A stretch of 64,000 bases of DNA from Brasenia schreberi (GCA_036023115.1 JAYKKT010000088.1:4387501-4451500); one strand, 5' to 3'. Positions 1 to 12,349 are shown, counted from the stretch's first letter. Numbers and translations: made by a program. Notes: generated from the sequence alone by a model not told the origin.

Positions 1-164
1 TTGGGGAAAAGAGAACCAGGGTATAACCTACCCGGATAAGGTGCATGTGGGTATGGGGACTCAAGCCCTCCTTCGTATGACTTGAGACTCAAGCCCTCAC
101 CATAGTGTATATGTATGGGGACGGAATCTTACACATGATTGTTCTATATGTCACAGGAATTGTA

Positions 165-337
165 ACAGTAGAGGTGGTTTGGTTTGGACCCAAACTGGGG
201 TTGAGCTGGACCCGAACCACCACCAGGGCCGGAATCGGAGGAACCAGACTGAGAACCAAACCGAATTGTACTTCCTCAATTTGGTTACTACTCTACCTTT
301 TGAGAAACCGAATCGAAGCAGAATTGTCGGTTCTAAA
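165..337. repeat. GGTT/GAACC-rich dispersed repeat, copy 1
   Basis: This stretch is dense in ggtttggtttgg, gaacca and aaaccgaa words. The same texture recurs at about 12310-12770, 29783-30660, 35963-36040, 37021-37260, 43490-43665, 45020-45170, 48838-48990 and 49445-49600. No coding potential is seen and no class is recognised. The hAT MITE at 338-445 is inserted into it, so the repeat is older than the MITE. Confidence 0.45.
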
Positions 338-445
338 CAGTGGCGGGCGAACTATGTATTATAGTAGGGATATAGACTTTAAGTTGATTTTCAAAATTTC
401 GGGTGAGGCAAACACGCACGTCGACTCAATGTAGATCCGCCACTG
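338..445. mobile_element. hAT-type MITE, 108 bp, with 8-bp target duplication
   Basis: The element starts cagtggcggg and ends gatccgccactg, so the ends are inverted repeats of CAGTGGCGG(A)TC. It is flanked by the exact 8-bp direct repeat gttctaaa (330-337 and 446-453). An 8-bp duplication with CA..TG ends fits the hAT superfamily. There is no coding capacity. Related copies lie at 12350-12469, 43745-43985 and 51522-51688. Confidence 0.85.
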
Positions 446-890
446 GTTCTAAACCATTTGGGAACACGACACGATAACCAACATGAAGACGATTCGAGAC
501 GCACATGATAACCAACTTGAACTGGTGACAATGTTGGACAACGGTGACACAAAACGTTAGATCCCAAAAGTCCTGTGTATAACAACCCAAAACGACATGA
601 AAAGGTTATGTCGTGTTAGGGTTGACCTGCTTTTGATGGGGGTGCAACTGAGCTGATCTAACTCAAGTTTGGATCCATGATATCTTGAACCGGCTCATTA
701 TTGTTGAGCTCGACATATGAGCAAAGTTGAACTCGAGGTCACTGACACTTGGCTTGAGTGGCTCGCAAGTCTAAGCAAGTTGTACATATATTATATCACT
801 AATCAATCTCATCAACTGAGCTCATCCGTAAAAGTAAAAGGTAGACAGGATTACATATTATCAAGCTTTTTTTCTTTTCTTTTTATATAG
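446..890. other. Intergenic, no gene seen
   Basis: AT-rich DNA with short ORFs only. It holds the right part of the GAACC-rich repeat and nothing else that can be supported. Confidence 0.5.
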
Positions 891-891
891 A

Positions 892-1130
892 GAGACTTAA
901 ATACCGTTAGATACTAGCAAATAAACAAATTTCAACTATTATCTTTAGTGATCAATGATTGAGATTTGAATTTATAAAAAAAAGTAAATGTTTACTTTTT
1001 TAGATACACTTTATTCACACAAGAACTTTTGCTTTTCAAAATTTAAATTTCAACTATTTATCAATAAAAATGGATAGTTGAGATTTGTTTGAGTGCTAGT
1101 ACATACCAGTTCTCTCTCTCTAGAGAGGGA
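892..1130. mobile_element. Microsatellite-bounded MITE, possibly family A
   Basis: It begins tatagagagactta and ends ctctctctctaga. The inner ends share an inverted tactagca (gatactagca on the left, gtgctagtac on the right). The core is AT-rich and non-coding. The layout matches the copies at 18421-18740, 34961-35262 and 52797-53045, but the core is diverged, so assignment to the same family is tentative. Confidence 0.35.
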
Positions 1131-1393
1131 GTCATATTAATGGTTGAGCAATCTCCATTGACCACATGCAAAAGTAAAAGGTGGGCATCAATACATATTG
1201 TTAGAGGTGGGCACCATCTAGTTTTTCGTATATATATATACCTTCTGATATTTAAGATCGATGGTAGAGATTCAAATAAAATGTATAAATGTACATGAGT
1301 GCATTAAATGCAAAATGGTTTGACGATATCTAAGATTTGACGGTGAAAATGTTTTAACAAAATTATGCATCAAAGTGCATTATGCTGTTAATA

Positions 1394-1452
<59 letters not shown>

Positions 1453-1992
1453 ACTGATTCAATGTAAAGAACTCCGCATGACAAACTTGAACTTTAGAAA
1501 TCAGTAGTTTTTCTTAATTTATATTTAGATACTTTCCTAGAAAAAATGATAGTAGAGTAAAGATAAATTTTATTTTTCCTAAAAGAAGCAAGTAAATACT
1601 TACCTGCCTAACCGTTCATCTCTTTCATACATATCATATCATATTATAATTATTATATCTTGAAAAACCTTCAAAGTGGGGATCCTTCTCCCTCAAACCA
1701 CTGTGCATTAGTTTGTGTACTTAGAGCGTGGAATAGGAATCTAACCCTGACCATATAACTACAAAATGCATGCATGCATGCTTCTCTATAAGAAAGAAGA
1801 TTTAAGCTTGGAAAAGCTCATCAAATATGTGAAAGCGTGCCTTCCACCTCGATTCCTACACAATTATCATGTAGATATATATTTATTGTTCTGCAATATT
1901 TTTGTTCACGTTTGCTTCAACAATATATGGGAATTAGCCCATCTGGCAAAGGTTGTCAGTTTGCATACTTCGCTTGGGTATATATATATATA
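1131..1992. other. Intergenic DNA with a (TA)n microsatellite
   Basis: A (TA)n tract of about 50 bp lies at 1399-1449. The rest is AT-rich. Only ORFs under 80 codons are present, with no recognisable motif. Confidence 0.6.
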
Positions 1993-2172
1993 GAGAGAGA
2001 GAGATTAGATCTTCTTCACTATTATTTACTCATGTTTGATCCTTACTATTTAGGAACATAAATTTAAAAATATATATTTTTTAAAAACTATTAAAATTTA
2101 TTAAAATACATTTATACCACAAAAAATAAGGAGTGGAAATGTGAGAAATGAGTAGGATCCGATTTATATATA
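1993..2172. mobile_element. Microsatellite-bounded MITE, family C (partial)
   Basis: The left side has gagagagagattagatctt and the right side has gagtaggatccgatttatat. Read inward from each end the shared word is (T/C)(A/G)GATC with a nearby tcac or tact. Comparable ends occur at 8555-8770, 55575-55770 and 56388-56620. It is non-coding. Confidence 0.35.
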
Positions 2173-2401
2173 AAAAGAGAAAAAGAAAAACAGAAAGAGG
2201 TGTAATTAATGCATAATAGAATTTAATATTTAATTTTACATAAACATCTAAATGTTTGAGATAAATGATTGAGGTGATAAAACAAAAATATTTATACAAA
2301 TTAAGTGTAAAAATATAATTATATATTTTTACTTTAAATTTACATCTTCATCATCAATCATGCTAATAAAAAATGTTTATACAAGATTATAAATCAAACA
2401 C

Positions 2402-2502
<101 letters not shown>

Positions 2503-2710
2503 CTTAATGCACCTATCACCGTTGAATGCTTCGACACTTCCACTTCACATATTACTTCTCGTCGCGATTCTCTTTGATAGCATTATAGGTGTGGCAGCAA
2601 CGACTGACAAGGATTAAGTATTGTGGTCGGACTTGAATATCTTCACGTAAAATCACAATCTAATCGTTGTTTAATACGAGGCCGATGTAACTAGACAATA
2701 CGGACCTTAT

Positions 2711-3153
2711 TGTAAGTAGTGGGTGGCCACTATTGGCCCCATTACTAACGACAACCATGAAATATGGGAAGAAGATTCCTCTTCCCACATTTCATGAGTT
2801 GCATTTCAAAAATATAAATGTTATTCAAACTATTTTCTTTTACTTTTTTGAAAAGGTCATAAACATCTCCCAAATGAAAGGGAATAAATGTTAAAAAGGA
2901 AAGCTTAGAGAGAAAAACTTTAAAGATTAAAAAAGTCATGTATATGTACAAAAAAAATATACACGATACACAAACAATCTTCCTCAGAAAAAAAACCCTC
3001 CATGGATAACCTCGTCTCTATCTATCTTTCCTCTTCTCCCTCAAAATACAACACATTATACAAAATAGAGTAAAACAGAGAATGAGTGAAAAACACAAAA
3101 CTGGGACCAACACTATGACAGTCAGCTCTATCAAAGTACCGTTGAACCCAACA
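2711..3153 (+). repeat. Copia element, 5' LTR
   Basis: It starts tgtaagtagtgggt and matches the 3' LTR start at 4128 closely (tgtaagtagtgggtaatc). Shared internal words include actaacgacaaccatgaaat and ctattttcttttactttttt. It ends near cccaaca, just before a primer-binding site at 3155. At about 443 bp it is longer than the 3' copy (about 356 bp), so the two LTRs have diverged by substitutions and indels. No matching 5-bp target duplication is seen around the pair. Confidence 0.8.
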
Positions 3154-3154
3154 T

Positions 3155-3167
3155 TTGGTATCAAAGC
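3155..3167 (+). other. Primer-binding site of the copia element
   Basis: The sequence tggtatcaaagcc follows the 5' LTR by one base. It resembles the usual copia primer site, complementary to the 3' end of initiator Met-tRNA (tggtatcagagc), with one change. Confidence 0.8.
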
Positions 3168-3269
3168 CTCGTTGAAGCTCATCGGCAACTCTATAGCAAG
3201 TATGCAGGTTACGTAAAAAAAAAACTTTGAGAAAGTAGTCTAATGATGTCGAAAAAAAATTTGGCATAA

Positions 3270-3910
3270 GTTTTTAGGCAAAGGTTGTGGGTAGCTTGAT
3301 GTATATTATATTGTGTACAAAACCTTATATCAATTTTGTTGTTGGTCTTGTGAGTAGATATAAAAGTAATCCTCTATGATAATATTGGATAGTTGTGAAA
3401 AAGATTCTAATATATCTTAAAGGAACAAAAAACTTGAAACTTTATTTTCAAGCAGATGAAATGAAAGTGATATGATACTCATATGGTGATTTTGCTGAGA
3501 GCAAAGATGACAACAAATCAAACTCTAGTCAAATATTTTTATTTGGAGGTGGTGCGATTTCTTAGGCATACAAGAAACAAGGTTGTGTAGCATTGCATAT
3601 ATAAGAAGTTGAGTATGTTGCTTGCAGTATGGCTGCTACGAGTGCCGTTTGAATAAGCCACTTCATACGTGATTTGAAACTGCACATACCCAACGAGTCA
3701 ATTGTTATTTATTGTGACAACATTGCACCAATTACTCTTATTAAGAGTGGAGCTCAGAGCTCAAGAAGCAAGCATATAATGGTTAAATATCACTATATTC
3801 ATGATATGCTCAAAAGAAATAAAATAATTATATGTTATATGCCAACTACTAATATACTGGTTGATTCCTTAACAAATGGTATCTCGAAGGACTGTTTACT
3901 AAACATGTAA
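3270..3910 (+). pseudogene. Ty1/copia pol remnant (end of RT and RNase H)
   Basis: In several frames the sequence encodes the end of a copia polyprotein: the reading YAKVVGSLMYI near 3274, a YLKGTKNL-like block near 3410, and the RNase H end IYCDNIAPITLIKSG near 3704, followed by SKHIMVKYHYIHDM and the terminal VDSLTNGISKDC. The family has LADxLTK here, so this copy is changed. Stop codons and shifts break the frame upstream of 3674. Gag, protease, integrase and most of reverse transcriptase are missing: only about 100 bp separate the primer site from the RT tail. It cannot move on its own. Confidence 0.85.
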
Positions 3911-4116
3911 CCTATATGAAGTTGAGATATGCCTACTGTATAAGTGTAGAAAATACACTTTGTTGTGAGTTATGCAGGAAAAAACATTGTTTATAGAAAA
4001 ATCGTATGACACATAAAAGTTGCAACTTACTTGCAACAAGAAAAAAATGATATAAATTGATAAACCCTAAAGTAGTAGGAGGCAAAACCAGTATATCAAA
4101 GGTTGACTCTAGTGGT

Positions 4117-4127
4117 CAAGTGGGAGA
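4117..4127 (+). other. Polypurine tract of the copia element
   Basis: The sequence caagtgggaga lies immediately before the 3' LTR start tgtaagtag. This is the standard position and composition of a copia plus-strand primer. Confidence 0.75.
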
Positions 4128-4483
4128 TGTAAGTAGTGGGTAATCACTATAGGCATCGTTACTAACGACAACCATGAAATGCGGGAAGAAGGGTCCTCTT
4201 CTCGGATTGTATGAGTTGCATTTCGAAAATGTAAACATTATTCAAACTATTTTCTTTTACTTTTTTGAAAAGGTCCTAAGCATATGTCGGATGAAAGGGA
4301 ATGAATGATAAAAAGGAAAGCCCAAATACAAAAACTCGAAAGATGACAAAAACTTATATATATACACGAAAGAAATATACAAAAAAATATAAGCTATATA
4401 CAATACAATCTTAACCTCATCCCTATCTCTCCTCTTTTCATTGCTCCACTAGTACAAGACTCGGAACTCCGCCGTCCCCAACA
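4128..4483 (+). repeat. Copia element, 3' LTR
   Basis: It shares its start and several long words with the LTR at 2711 and ends cccaaca. It follows a polypurine tract. Bases after it (catcg) do not match those before the 5' LTR (cttat). Confidence 0.8.
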
Positions 4484-5791
4484 CATCGCATGGTCGTAAT
4501 GCACGGTCAAAACTTTTTAGTGTCCAACCATTAGCATATATCAATTTCTGGTAAGCATGCTGAAAATTATTAGAAAAGGAAGAAGAAACCTCATCAGATA
4601 TAAAGCCCACGGCGGAGCTAGAAAATTTTCAGAGGTAAGGCAAGGCTCAACTAGGTGAAAATTGAGGTGAAGCGATCTATAATATTTATTTTTTGGATTT
4701 TCTCCGATTTCAAGTGAAATGGCTGCCATGAATAGGTCCACCACTATTGACATGAAAACTGTGAATTAGCAACTGGGCCACTGGAGCCTCCTGCACACGA
4801 GTAATATCAGCTGCTAGATTGAAATACTTTCCCTAAGTAATGGGGAAGAAGATTGAAGGATGCCATTGAAAGACTACCAAGACGAAGACGGTCTGATTGA
4901 ATCCTTTTATTTGAATCAACTTCTTCGTTTCGCGAGGTTTTTTTGGCGATTAGCCATTTTCTTTTCCTGGTTTTGGGAACTTCACACTCTGCAAGCAAAT
5001 TATCAGATGAGATTCCTACGAGCCCAGCGTGTTAAATGATTGTGATAAATAATCAGTTCTGCCAACTTGATGAGACAAGTCGAATCACTAGACAAAATCT
5101 CCCGTACAAGCATGGGCTCTTTACAGTGTGATGAATGCCAACAATTGAAAAAAATTTCTTGGCAGCCACTCTCTTTTCGATGCATGAAAGAGAAGATTTA
5201 TGGGTCAAAAAGAAAGAATTATGAAGGGGCAACATACTATCGTAACTTTTTGAGAGATTATCTTAGGTATACTGTTAATGCCTTCGAGAAGGTGCGTCCA
5301 TATACTGATCTATGAGATGCTATCAACTATCTCACGAGATTGAAAGCTAATACAATCACAAAGAGAAAAACTCACCGTGCTAGGTAGTCGACTCACAAGT
5401 TGAAAATTGTGAGTTCGATATCCTGACTGTGCATAAAAAGAAAGAAAGCTAATTTTAAGAAGTGCGATTAAAACTCTTCTCTAGATGGCATCAAAATAAT
5501 CTCTCCCATAATGTCGATGCAATTAGTTTATGAGGAGAAAGGAACTTAACCATGTTCAGCCATCACAAAGAAAAAGAGATGAAGATAATCCGAGTAAAGT
5601 AATGGTCATTGAAATGAGTCTTCCTGTTGTGCGAGATTCCACACCAATCTTTATTATTCTAGGTCTGTTTCATTTAATATTGATAAACAAATTCTTTGCA
5701 TTCAATATGAAGAGCCAATTTTTTGATGGACAGATTTCTTTCAATAGCTTGAAGATTGGAAGAGATTGTAACCAAACTTGATTCAACTCTG
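4484..5791. other. Intergenic, no recognised gene
   Basis: Several ORFs of 60-83 codons exist on both strands (for example 5067-5315 plus, 4807-4998 minus), but none shows a motif I recognise. Position 4608 (cacggcggagctagaaaatt) looks like a lone end of the hAT MITE family. Around 5371-5450 a tRNA-like stretch (tgctaggtagtcgactc, then gagttcgatatcc) looks like a SINE remnant. Confidence 0.5.
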
Positions 5792-6852
5792 TCATGAATT
5801 CTGAAGGTATGAAACAGGCAAAGGTTCCAGATCCCCCCAATTGTCCATCTCTTGATACAAGAATTTCTTTGCGTCCATTTGCATCGCAAGAGGATCTATT
5901 GCCTGAGAAAGATCATCGCAATACTGTAATTCTTGCTTCATGCTGTGAGTGAACTCCCCAATAGCATTGTCGTGCTCCATTATTGGTTCATTATATAGCC
6001 CTTCGCGGATTTCGTTCGGATTCGAAAGAAGTTCAGCCATTCTGAGGGACTCCAAGCTGTGTATGTTATATGAATCATGTTCATATGTGACCTGCGAGAA
6101 GTCCTTGAGATTATCGGGTTGTGGGTATAATGTGTTGTTACCAACTAGGCGTTGGGCTGCTTGTGTATTGAGACTCACTAGCTGTGCTTGCAAAGCAGCA
6201 ACCTGCATCATGTGTAAATTAGTTAGTCGAGGACCAATTAAGATAGAGATTATAGCTAATGCAAACCTTTATCATCAACAATATTTGATGATATCATGCT
6301 AATATGACATAACAGTAGAATCCATGTAGGCGACTTCCGTTTAATGCCGGAAAAGGCTTTGGTTTTCATTTCGCTTGGTACTAATTAACTTAAATTCAAG
6401 CAAACCTGTATTTTTTTTTCTTACATCACACATGCACCCTCTAAGAGTTGAACTCTCCGCCAACAACAATGGCACTCTAACGCTAGAGCGCCCTGCCGTT
6501 GAACTAATGCTCTGAGTGCAAACAAACACATATTTTGAAGAACTGTAACAAGTGCAATTGCTTGTAGCCAAACCTGTTGTTGTAAAGCAAATATGTGTGA
6601 AACACAGCCATAGATGGGATCCTGGAGCCGAGCTTGAGCTTCATATGATATTGTGACGGCCGCCTCGGGTCTGTGGGAGACTGGGATATGCATAAGGAGA
6701 TTAGAGGCATTTCTAGCACCAAACACCTTGTGGATAGCTGCAAAATGTGCGGAGCCTTGCTCATGGCAGAAGTATGGTGCAAAAACACAGCCTTTTGCAC
6801 ATTTCCTTCTCAAGAACTTGCAAGCACCACAAGGAGCCCCAAAGCCTGTCAT
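5792..6852 (-). CDS. LOB-domain (LBD) transcription factor, class I, two exons
   Basis: Two minus-strand exons, 6852-6574 and 6202-5792, are joined by a 371-bp phase-0 intron (donor CAG|GTTTGG, acceptor TGCAG|GTTGCT). The product is 229 aa, normal for class I LBD proteins. LBD proteins are plant-specific nuclear DNA-binding factors controlling organ boundaries and lateral root formation. The LOB domain is plain: zinc block [16 protein letters not shown] with C8, C11, C18 and C22 in CX2CX6CX3C spacing; an [11 protein letters not shown] block; [22 protein letters not shown] with the conserved DPIYG; and a leucine-rich coil that spans the splice site (HIFALQQQ joined to VAALQAQL). The closest subgroup by eye is LBD16/18/29. 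Oddities: the GAS signature reads GAR, and the usual SKLL reads SNLL. The C-terminal half is acidic and Gln/Asn-rich, as is common for activation regions. A SINE sits in the intron. The ATG at 6852 has A at -3. Confidence 0.9.
6400..6523 (-). mobile_element. tRNA-derived SINE in the LBD intron
   Basis: On the minus strand it reads gagcattagttcaacggcag (A-box-like) and later gagttcaactctta (B-box-like). It ends in a gtaagaaaaaaaaa tail. The same body occurs at 9712-9831 and 17866-17995. No clear target duplication is seen. It lies wholly inside the 371-bp LBD intron and explains about a third of it. Confidence 0.7.
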
Positions 6853-6926
6853 ATTTTTTGGCTTTTGTGTGAATGTTATGTGTGTGTTTGAAGTTTAGGA
6901 GGGCGAAGGGAGGAGCACCAAGCATG

Positions 6927-6934
6927 TTTATAAA
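6927..6934 (-). promoter_or_regulatory. Possible TATA box of the LBD gene
   Basis: TTTATAAA on the minus strand lies about 75-80 nt upstream of the LBD ATG, which leaves room for a short leader. Position and sequence are the only support. Confidence 0.35.
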
Positions 6935-7463
6935 CACTAAAATTTGAGGGGTGTGGGTCTTACTGTGATGAATTGTTAATTTAGCTCGGTCTCCTTAGTG
7001 GCCTACAGATTTCATTTTTTTCTAGCAAGACCCTTTATGAGTTTATATATTTAAAATCTTAGTTGTGGGATTCCATTCAAATCGCCTTAAACGACTAGAG
7101 AGCTAACACGTACCATCTCAATCCCATTTGCTTTATTATATATATTTCTATCTTTTCATGGATGTATTGGACGCATTGGGTGTTGATGATAACTAGCGAG
7201 GCAGTTGAAGAACGTTCATTCATTTTAATCTTGCCATGAAAATCATAAAACTAATCATATGTAGAAGAGATTCCATGAAGGAATGAAACAAAAGGCAGTG
7301 ACAAGTCTCTCTCTCACACATACATACACAAAAAAGAATTTCCCTTCATCAGATCTCGAGAAAAGGCAGAAATCATAAGTTGTGTTAATTTCCAAAATCA
7401 AAGTTGAACAGCATTGGGTTGTGCTTGTGCGTGTGAATGAGCAAACTCACTCCCGCATGCATG

Positions 7464-7520
<57 letters not shown>

Positions 7521-8550
7521 GCTGAAACATGCCAGGTCATGTTTTTGTTTTAATGATCTTCGTATATTAGCTGAAAAGTGTCTCATCTGGTGTAGCTTTG
7601 AAGATTAGCGGAGGCAAAACTTGCTAGATATTAACTGAGATAAGGCAGAACAGGCAGTTGCCCATTTTGTATACACACACGAACACACACACAGACTATT
7701 CATTTGTAGCTTAGCGATGATGTTGGCGACAGAATTGTAAAAAAAGTAACATCCCGCTTTCATTATTATGCACATCAATTTAATTAGCTTTCACTCACTT
7801 CCTCGTGTCACCCTTATGGCACACCTGCCGGCCCTGTGGTTCTCTCCTAACAAGCAATTAAAACCCATCTCTACCAAATGCCATTAACATATTGCTGGCA
7901 ATGAGTTGAATGATGTTTGCAGAAAATCACAGTGGACTTATAATTTATCCCCATCATTCTGCACTTTAAACTCTGGTATCATCCCAGTATTCACAACCAC
8001 TAGCATCAAAATCGGCTAAAACTACTGATGCAATTACTTCCAGAAAGATAAAATGCCGGTGATAGATTGGGAAGTTTTCTCCCGGAGCCTTTTTTCCTGC
8101 CGACTTGAAATCAACAGCCATAAGGATGACCCCTCTCCTCATATTCCTTTTTTATGGTGTTGAAAGTTGAAGCATGATCAATCTGTTGCATGAATACACT
8201 TTGTTATATCTCACACAATCAAACCCATTGTTACGTGGTTTGAATTTGTGATAGACACGACTTATGACCTGACCGGAAAGGGTTTGTGTTGGTTCTGTAG
8301 GACATGGGCCAATAGGGCAATGCCCAAGGCCCCAAGCCAACAAAAAAAAAACGTGAGGTGTAAAGGGGGCGAAAACCCCCACGATAGTGCAATAAGAATT
8401 TTTTTTTATTTATTTATCGTGATTATCTCTTGCCGATACTAAGGGAGAGAGTAGGGATGGCAATATTGACCTGACCCCATCAGATTCGGGTTGACGTATA
8501 AGGATAAGATGTCCGATATTTATACCCAACCTGAAACTTACCTCAGCGTA
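6935..8550. other. Intergenic with a (GT)n(GA)n tract
   Basis: It contains (GT)n at about 7466-7499 running into (GA)n at 7499-7521. No gene is recognised in the rest. The region 6935-7700 is the likely LBD promoter. Confidence 0.5.
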
Positions 8551-8554
8551 CGTG

Positions 8555-8770
8555 TATATATATAAACCGGATCCTGCTCACTTCATATAGGTTCACTAAT
8601 GATGATCTATTCTTTTATGGTACTGTGAGTATATTTAAAAAAATTGTAAGAGTTTTTAGGGGGGGAAATAATAATATTATACTTATTACCTTGAAAAACA
8701 ATAGTTGAACATTAATGAAGAACATGAGTGTCACTGATGAACATGATTCAATCACTTATATATATAAAGC
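8555..8770. mobile_element. Microsatellite-bounded MITE, family C
   Basis: Left end: tatatataaaccggatcctgctcac. Right end: gatgaacatgattcaatcacttatatatataa. Read inward, the ends share (G)GATC(C/A)TG(C/T)TCA. The core is AT-rich and non-coding. It abuts a family B element on its right. Confidence 0.45.
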
Positions 8771-8997
8771 GAGAGTTGCTAGACAATGTTCTATACTAGA
8801 TATGACTTGATCATAAGCGTCATTAGTTCAATCAATCAAATAATGGTGATCAAGATAGTCATCCTATGACATATGTAATGTACTCATGGCTGACTCGATA
8901 TGCATTGTCTTGGAATCACACAGATGATACATATCGTCTAATAGAGTTTGGTATAAGAAGGTATCTACGAATTTCTCATTTTCTCACACACACACCC

Positions 8998-9049
<52 letters not shown>
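8771..9049. mobile_element. Microsatellite-bounded MITE, family B, copy 1
   Basis: It starts gcgagagttgctagacaatg and ends with ctacgaatttctcattttct before (CA)n, (TA)n and (TG)n repeats (8985-9049). Internal words tgatcaagatagtcat, gatgatacatatcgtctaat and agaaggtatcta recur in order at 10431-10665 and 13300-13585. Confidence 0.55.
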
Positions 9050-9051
<2 letters not shown>

Positions 9052-9696
9052 CCCGTTGTTTTGCTATATATCTATTGAGGGAAAAAGAACCCAGACCTGT
9101 ATCCACTCTGTTAAGCTTTTCGAGTCAAGCTCAGGTATAGGTTGCCGTTTACCTCCTCCGACCCACCCCATTGCCATCCCGAGGAGAGAGCACACAAACA
9201 AAGTGCACAAAGGTTAGGGTTTAGAATAAGCGGTTTCGTAAGGTCATTCAGAGCAACGTAGCTCATCATCACAGTGAAAATTCCTTGTCCTTGTCTTGCT
9301 GGTGGAGTAGGCATCTCTAGCCGAGCCACGTAAACCTGCCGTTCTCTCTTCTTCCCTTTCTTCTTTCAATCCGTGTCCCTTTCTATCCTTGTTCTGTGCA
9401 AACCGATTTTTTTTATTGTGACTGTGCTTCTGCATTTTATTTGTTCACTGACACGATACGTGTATAATAGGTCCAAACGTATCTTAGTTACATACCCCCT
9501 ATCTTGTGATATATATGTGATATGGTATGATAATCTCTCGGTATCTGATGAAACACGAAACATTGGGATATAGGTCAGTATCGTGTTGCAAATGACAATC
9601 AATATCATGTGTTCATGAAAGTCATACACAATAATATGCTATATGATTGGTCATAACCAAACCAAAACTAATCTTTATCACACACTAAGCTTGAGA

Positions 9697-9846
9697 GACT
9701 AAATATGCTTTTCTTTTTGTTACAAGAGGAGGCCGAAGCCTCACACACACACCACATCCTCTGGGAATCGAGCTTCCGAACAGCAACAACCATGCCAAAG
9801 TGCCCTACCATTAAGCTAACACTCTGGGTGCGACTAAATATGCTTT
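9697..9846 (-). mobile_element. tRNA-derived SINE with 15-bp target duplication
   Basis: The body is 9712-9831. It is flanked by the perfect direct repeat gactaaatatgcttt (9697-9711 and 9832-9846). On the minus strand the head reads gtgttagcttaatggtaggg (pol III A-box-like), then gctcgattccc (B-box-like). A GC-rich middle (ggcttcggcctcctcttgta) leads to an A-rich tail acaaaaagaaaa. Long target duplications and an A-rich tail mean it was copied by LINE machinery in trans. Confidence 0.85.
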
Positions 9847-10424
9847 AAGTAAGCGAATTTAGTGTGCATAATTAGGCATCCTTCCTCTAGAAATTGAATT
9901 GCTCGCAACAAACAGTTCCTCGAATGAGAATTTGGCTGGAAGCCAACAGCTACTGTCTCCAACAAATACTGGTTCTCAACAATGAAGTGTGCGTGTTGGC
10001 CACTAGTTGAGAGCAGAAATGAATTATCTTGGGGACAGGGAGGCAAGCGTAGCTCAGCTGAAATTGTTAAATTGCTTCTTTTCTCTCTTTCTTTCTTTTT
10101 TTGGGTAGAAGACAGTGTGAAAGTTCAACTTGTGAGGGGGTTACAACCCACTTACATCCTCATCATCACATATTATTCCTTCATTAATGATTTCTTTAGC
10201 ATCTAATCACTCTTAACTTACTCTTTTTCTAAATTTAATACTGCCACCCTTTCTCCCTCCCTCCCCCCCTCTCTCTAACACACAATGCATACAAGCGCAA
10301 AAGATACATATACATGGTACAAAGAGAAGGAGAGTGTGGAGTAGGACCGATGGAAAGAGGGACCTGCATGAAAGGGAGCAGAAGCGATCGTGACAACACA
10401 TACATGATCCTCTAGAGAAAGAGA
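9847..10424. other. Intergenic, nothing recognised
   Basis: Short ORFs only. A C/T-rich stretch lies at 10240-10278. Confidence 0.5.
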
Positions 10425-10665
10425 GAAAAAGAGGTTTTTTTGCTAGACATTACTTGATTATCACTATCATCCGTATGATCAATTAAACATTAATCTCACA
10501 TGGTATTTAATGTATCCATATGCATTAAATGACATCAATCTCAATGATTATCTTGACGGGTGGTTCGATATGTATCATCCGTGAAGTCACACAAATGATG
10601 CAAATCATCTAATAAAGTGATATGAGAGAGTGTCTAATACCTCTTAGTTTTCTTACACATATATA
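10425..10665. mobile_element. Microsatellite-bounded MITE, family B, copy 2
   Basis: It contains gctagacattacttgatta, catgcattaaatgacatcaat, a catccgtgaagtcacacaaatgatg-like stretch and a catctaataaagtgatatg-like stretch in the same order as the 13.3 kb copy, ending tcttagttttcttacacata. Confidence 0.55.
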
Positions 10666-10679
10666 GAAACACAGAGTGG

Positions 10680-10870
10680 GAGGTGTTAGATAACCTCTCA
10701 TGTTAGACATTATTTCATCATCACCATCATCCGTGTGATCGATCATACGGTGATAATCAACACACCCATCATGTGTTGTATTTAATACCCCATGTGCAAC
10801 TATTACACGGTATGGAGGAATGCTTAACAATAGAGGGTGTCTATCAACTCTCAATTATTCTATATATATA
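10680..10870. mobile_element. Microsatellite-bounded MITE, family B, copy 3 (short)
   Basis: It starts with taacctctcatgttagacat, has catcatccgtgtgatcgatc inside, and ends gtgtctatcaactctcaatt followed by tatatata. It is shorter than copies 1, 2 and 4. Confidence 0.45.
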
Positions 10871-10913
10871 CACATATACATACATATACATACATATACA
10901 TATATATACATAT

Positions 10914-11137
10914 ACAAAACAACAACAACTAAGCCTTTTCCCATAGTAGACGGGGTCGGCTACATGGATTCTTTGTTTCCACAGATCCCTATCGTGTGCC
11001 ATGTTAGCAGTTAACTCCCAATAAGCTAGATCATTCTTTATTGTTTCTTTCCAACACTTTTGTGGTCGTCCTCTACCTCTTTTAATACTTTCCAAATTTA
11101 GTTTTTCTAACCTTCTTACAGGTTCTTCTTACATCTA
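10914..11137 (-). mobile_element. RTE-type LINE, 3'-end fragment
   Basis: The minus strand encodes the last part of the LINE ORF ([38 protein letters not shown]) and ends with the family tail aaggcttagttgttgttgt. It is 5'-truncated to about 220 bp and lies between TA-rich tracts. Confidence 0.85.

Positions 11138-12349
<1,212 letters not shown>

Noticed and set aside
2706..4488. A target-site duplication for the copia element
   Set aside because: The five bases on each side (cttat and catcg) do not match, so none is claimed.
9712..9831. A tRNA gene on the minus strand
   Set aside because: A- and B-box words are present, but no cloverleaf with paired acceptor ends is seen. The unit has an A-rich tail and a 15-bp target duplication, so it is a SINE.
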